A DNA stretch of 64,000 nt from Bradyrhizobium sp. B124 (GTDB lineage: Bacteria > Pseudomonadota > Alphaproteobacteria > Rhizobiales > Xanthobacteraceae): the NCBI RefSeq assembly GCF_038967635.1, contig NZ_CP152413.1:7072001-7136000 (forward strand), in the 5' to 3' direction. Each line of letters opens with the position of its first letter. Positions within the stretch are counted from its first letter, which is position 1. The notes below the pieces were generated by a model, which was given only the letters and a program-made list of their open reading frames with translations, had not been told where the DNA came from and did not search any database. Positions 63,054 through 64,000 of the stretch are shown here, in pieces. The position numbers and the translations under genes were made by a program.

Positions 63054-64000
63054 TTACCGCGTGCCGGTCGAGGTGCGGACCGGCCTGAGGTCGGTCACCC
63101 GCTTGGCGGCCTGCTTGATCCAGGGCGCCTGCTTCAGCGCAAACAGTGCAAGCGATCCGGCCGCGCTGCCGGCCTGCGTCATGCTCGACATCGGCGTGGG
63201 CTGGCCTCCGAACTGCATCTTGTAGGGTTCGTCACCGATGGTGAAATCCAGCACCCGGTCGCCGCGCTCGATGCAGTCCTTGGCAACACTCTCGAACGTC
63301 AGCGCGCCGATCGACTGGCTCTTGTATCCCTCGATGTCGAAAGCCGTCATGACGACGAGCAGGCTGCCGCGGTGAGCCAGCCCAAGGGCGGTGGCGATGA
63401 CCTCGTCATCCATCTTCATGGCGTAGAGCCGGGTAAACGAGCCCATGCCGCGAAGCGCCACGCTCGAGTAGAAATCGAAATATTCCGGACGCTGCAGCAG
63501 GTCACCGTCGCCGTGTGCCTGGAAACGCGGGCCGCGAAACTTCCTCATCACGTCCATGGCTTCGCCGATGGAAGCGCTGTCGTTGCAGCATGCGAAGGTG
63601 AGCGTGCCCTTCTTGTGGATCTGGCGCCATTTCTTTGCCAGTTCCTTTTGATAGGATTTTCCCAGCGCGTTGAGCTCCCATTGCTCGAACGGCGCGGACA
63701 GGACCGTCGCATAGGCATTGGTATCCATCAGGCTGCGGTGAGGCGCCCCGAGCAGATTCTCGATCGGCATCCTGGCATCGAGCAGCTTGGGTATGCGCAG
63801 CAGATCGAATGGCCGGACCAGTTTGCGAAGCTGCTCGCAGGCCTGCCGGTCCTGCAGCACGTCGGCGAATGTCGTGGCGGCGCAGACCGGCGACAAATAG
63901 TCGGACACGCGAAGGTCCGCGAACTCGATCGTGCGCATCGGGCCGCGCCGCACGCGGAGCAGCGGGAGCACGGCCGCAAGCGCGCCGTTCGCGCGATGAC
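63054..64000 (-). CDS. CelD/BioF2-type acetyltransferase, N-terminus cut by window edge
   Basis: The frame stays open to the last base on the right, and the residues just beyond the first possible GTG read on sensibly (HRANGALAAVLPLLRVRRGP), a phrase expected inside such proteins, so the true start is outside. At least 315 residues are visible. LSVSDYLSPV-like RVSDYLSPVCAAT, SYQKELAKKWRQIHKKG and VLDFTIGDEPYKMQFGG are the signatures of GNAT-fold CelD proteins, which acylate sugars or act in cellulose and exopolysaccharide synthesis. The end has ALKQAPWIKQAAKRVTDLRP. It fits the surface-polysaccharide cluster. The substrate is unknown. Confidence 0.85.
   Translation of the reverse strand, partial: HRANGALAAVLPLLRVRRGPMRTIEFADLRVSDYLSPVCAATTFADVLQDRQACEQLRKLVRPFDLLRIPKLLDARMPIENLLGAPHRSLMDTNAYATVLSAPFEQWELNALGKSYQKELAKKWRQIHKKGTLTFACCNDSASIGEAMDVMRKFRGPRFQAHGDGDLLQRPEYFDFYSSVALRGMGSFTRLYAMKMDDEVIATALGLAHRGSLLVVMTAFDIEGYKSQSIGALTFESVAKDCIERGDRVLDFTIGDEPYKMQFGGQPTPMSSMTQAGSAAGSLALFALKQAPWIKQAAKRVTDLRPVRTSTGTR

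Overview
The window is high-GC DNA (roughly 65% by eye) with an alphaproteobacterial gene set. The best guess is Bradyrhizobium or a close relative. This rests on established knowledge of these families: an RpoH heat-shock sigma factor, a ~1600-residue NAD-glutamate dehydrogenase, a DUF6476 gene next to rluD, an exported isoquinoline-oxidoreductase-type molybdoenzyme, many acyl-CoA catabolic genes, and several intergenic palindrome families I associate with Bradyrhizobium (GGCGGATTA, TGTCATCGCCCGG, GCATGATC...GATCATGC and AAAGCGC...GCGCTTT types). No database search was possible.

Layout. 0-5.4 kb: MltB-type transglycosylase, FRG-domain protein, SDR, single-domain response regulator, dienelactone-hydrolase-type esterase, LysE exporter. 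5.4-14.2 kb: a 24-residue Lys/Ala protein with its own terminator, a membrane GGDEF cyclase with an I-site, two exported wall enzymes (amidase, L,D-transpeptidase), two exported unknowns, a CarD-family regulator, rpoH, an RluD-type pseudouridine synthase and DUF6476. 14.3-21.2 kb: a Tat-exported Rieske protein, a PQQ dehydrogenase carrying the lanthanide-type Asp, an IS630 element sitting in the centre of a perfect palindrome, and a two-subunit molybdenum hydroxylase. 21.6-34 kb: tRNA-Glu(CUC), a UPF0182 membrane protein, NAD-glutamate dehydrogenase, an MFS/TetR divergent pair with a clear shared operator, and a solitary FabF-like synthase. 34.0-36.7 kb: an accessory patch with a decayed tRNA-Glu copy, a frameshifted KGGKARA mini-gene, a SecB-like/XRE/mini-Cys-protein cassette between direct copies of a 20-bp repeat, and a phage-like gene pair.

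37.1-41.5 kb: a cytosolic S/N-oxide-reductase-type molybdoenzyme, an exported alpha/beta hydrolase and a PhzF-family isomerase. 41.5-54.7 kb: a 12-gene catabolic operon divergent from an HxlR regulator, with both promoters and both operators readable. It encodes a chromene-carboxylate-isomerase-like GSH enzyme, a CoA ligase, two Tyr-less SDRs, two acyl-CoA dehydrogenases, thiolase, an NMO-type flavoenzyme, enoyl-CoA hydratase, a maleylacetate-reductase-type Fe-ADH, a GST and a periplasmic binding protein. Its substrate is not evident; it looks made for a cyclic or aromatic acid activated to CoA. 54.7-64 kb: surface polysaccharide genes (GINT1-type propeller protein, GT4 glycosyltransferase, Wzz-like chain-length protein with a dead kinase domain, flippase, FAD oxidoreductase, CelD-type acetyltransferase cut by the window edge).

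The two most unusual items are the SecB-like/XRE cassette without a recognisable toxin and the HxlR operon. Neither can be assigned firmly from sequence alone.
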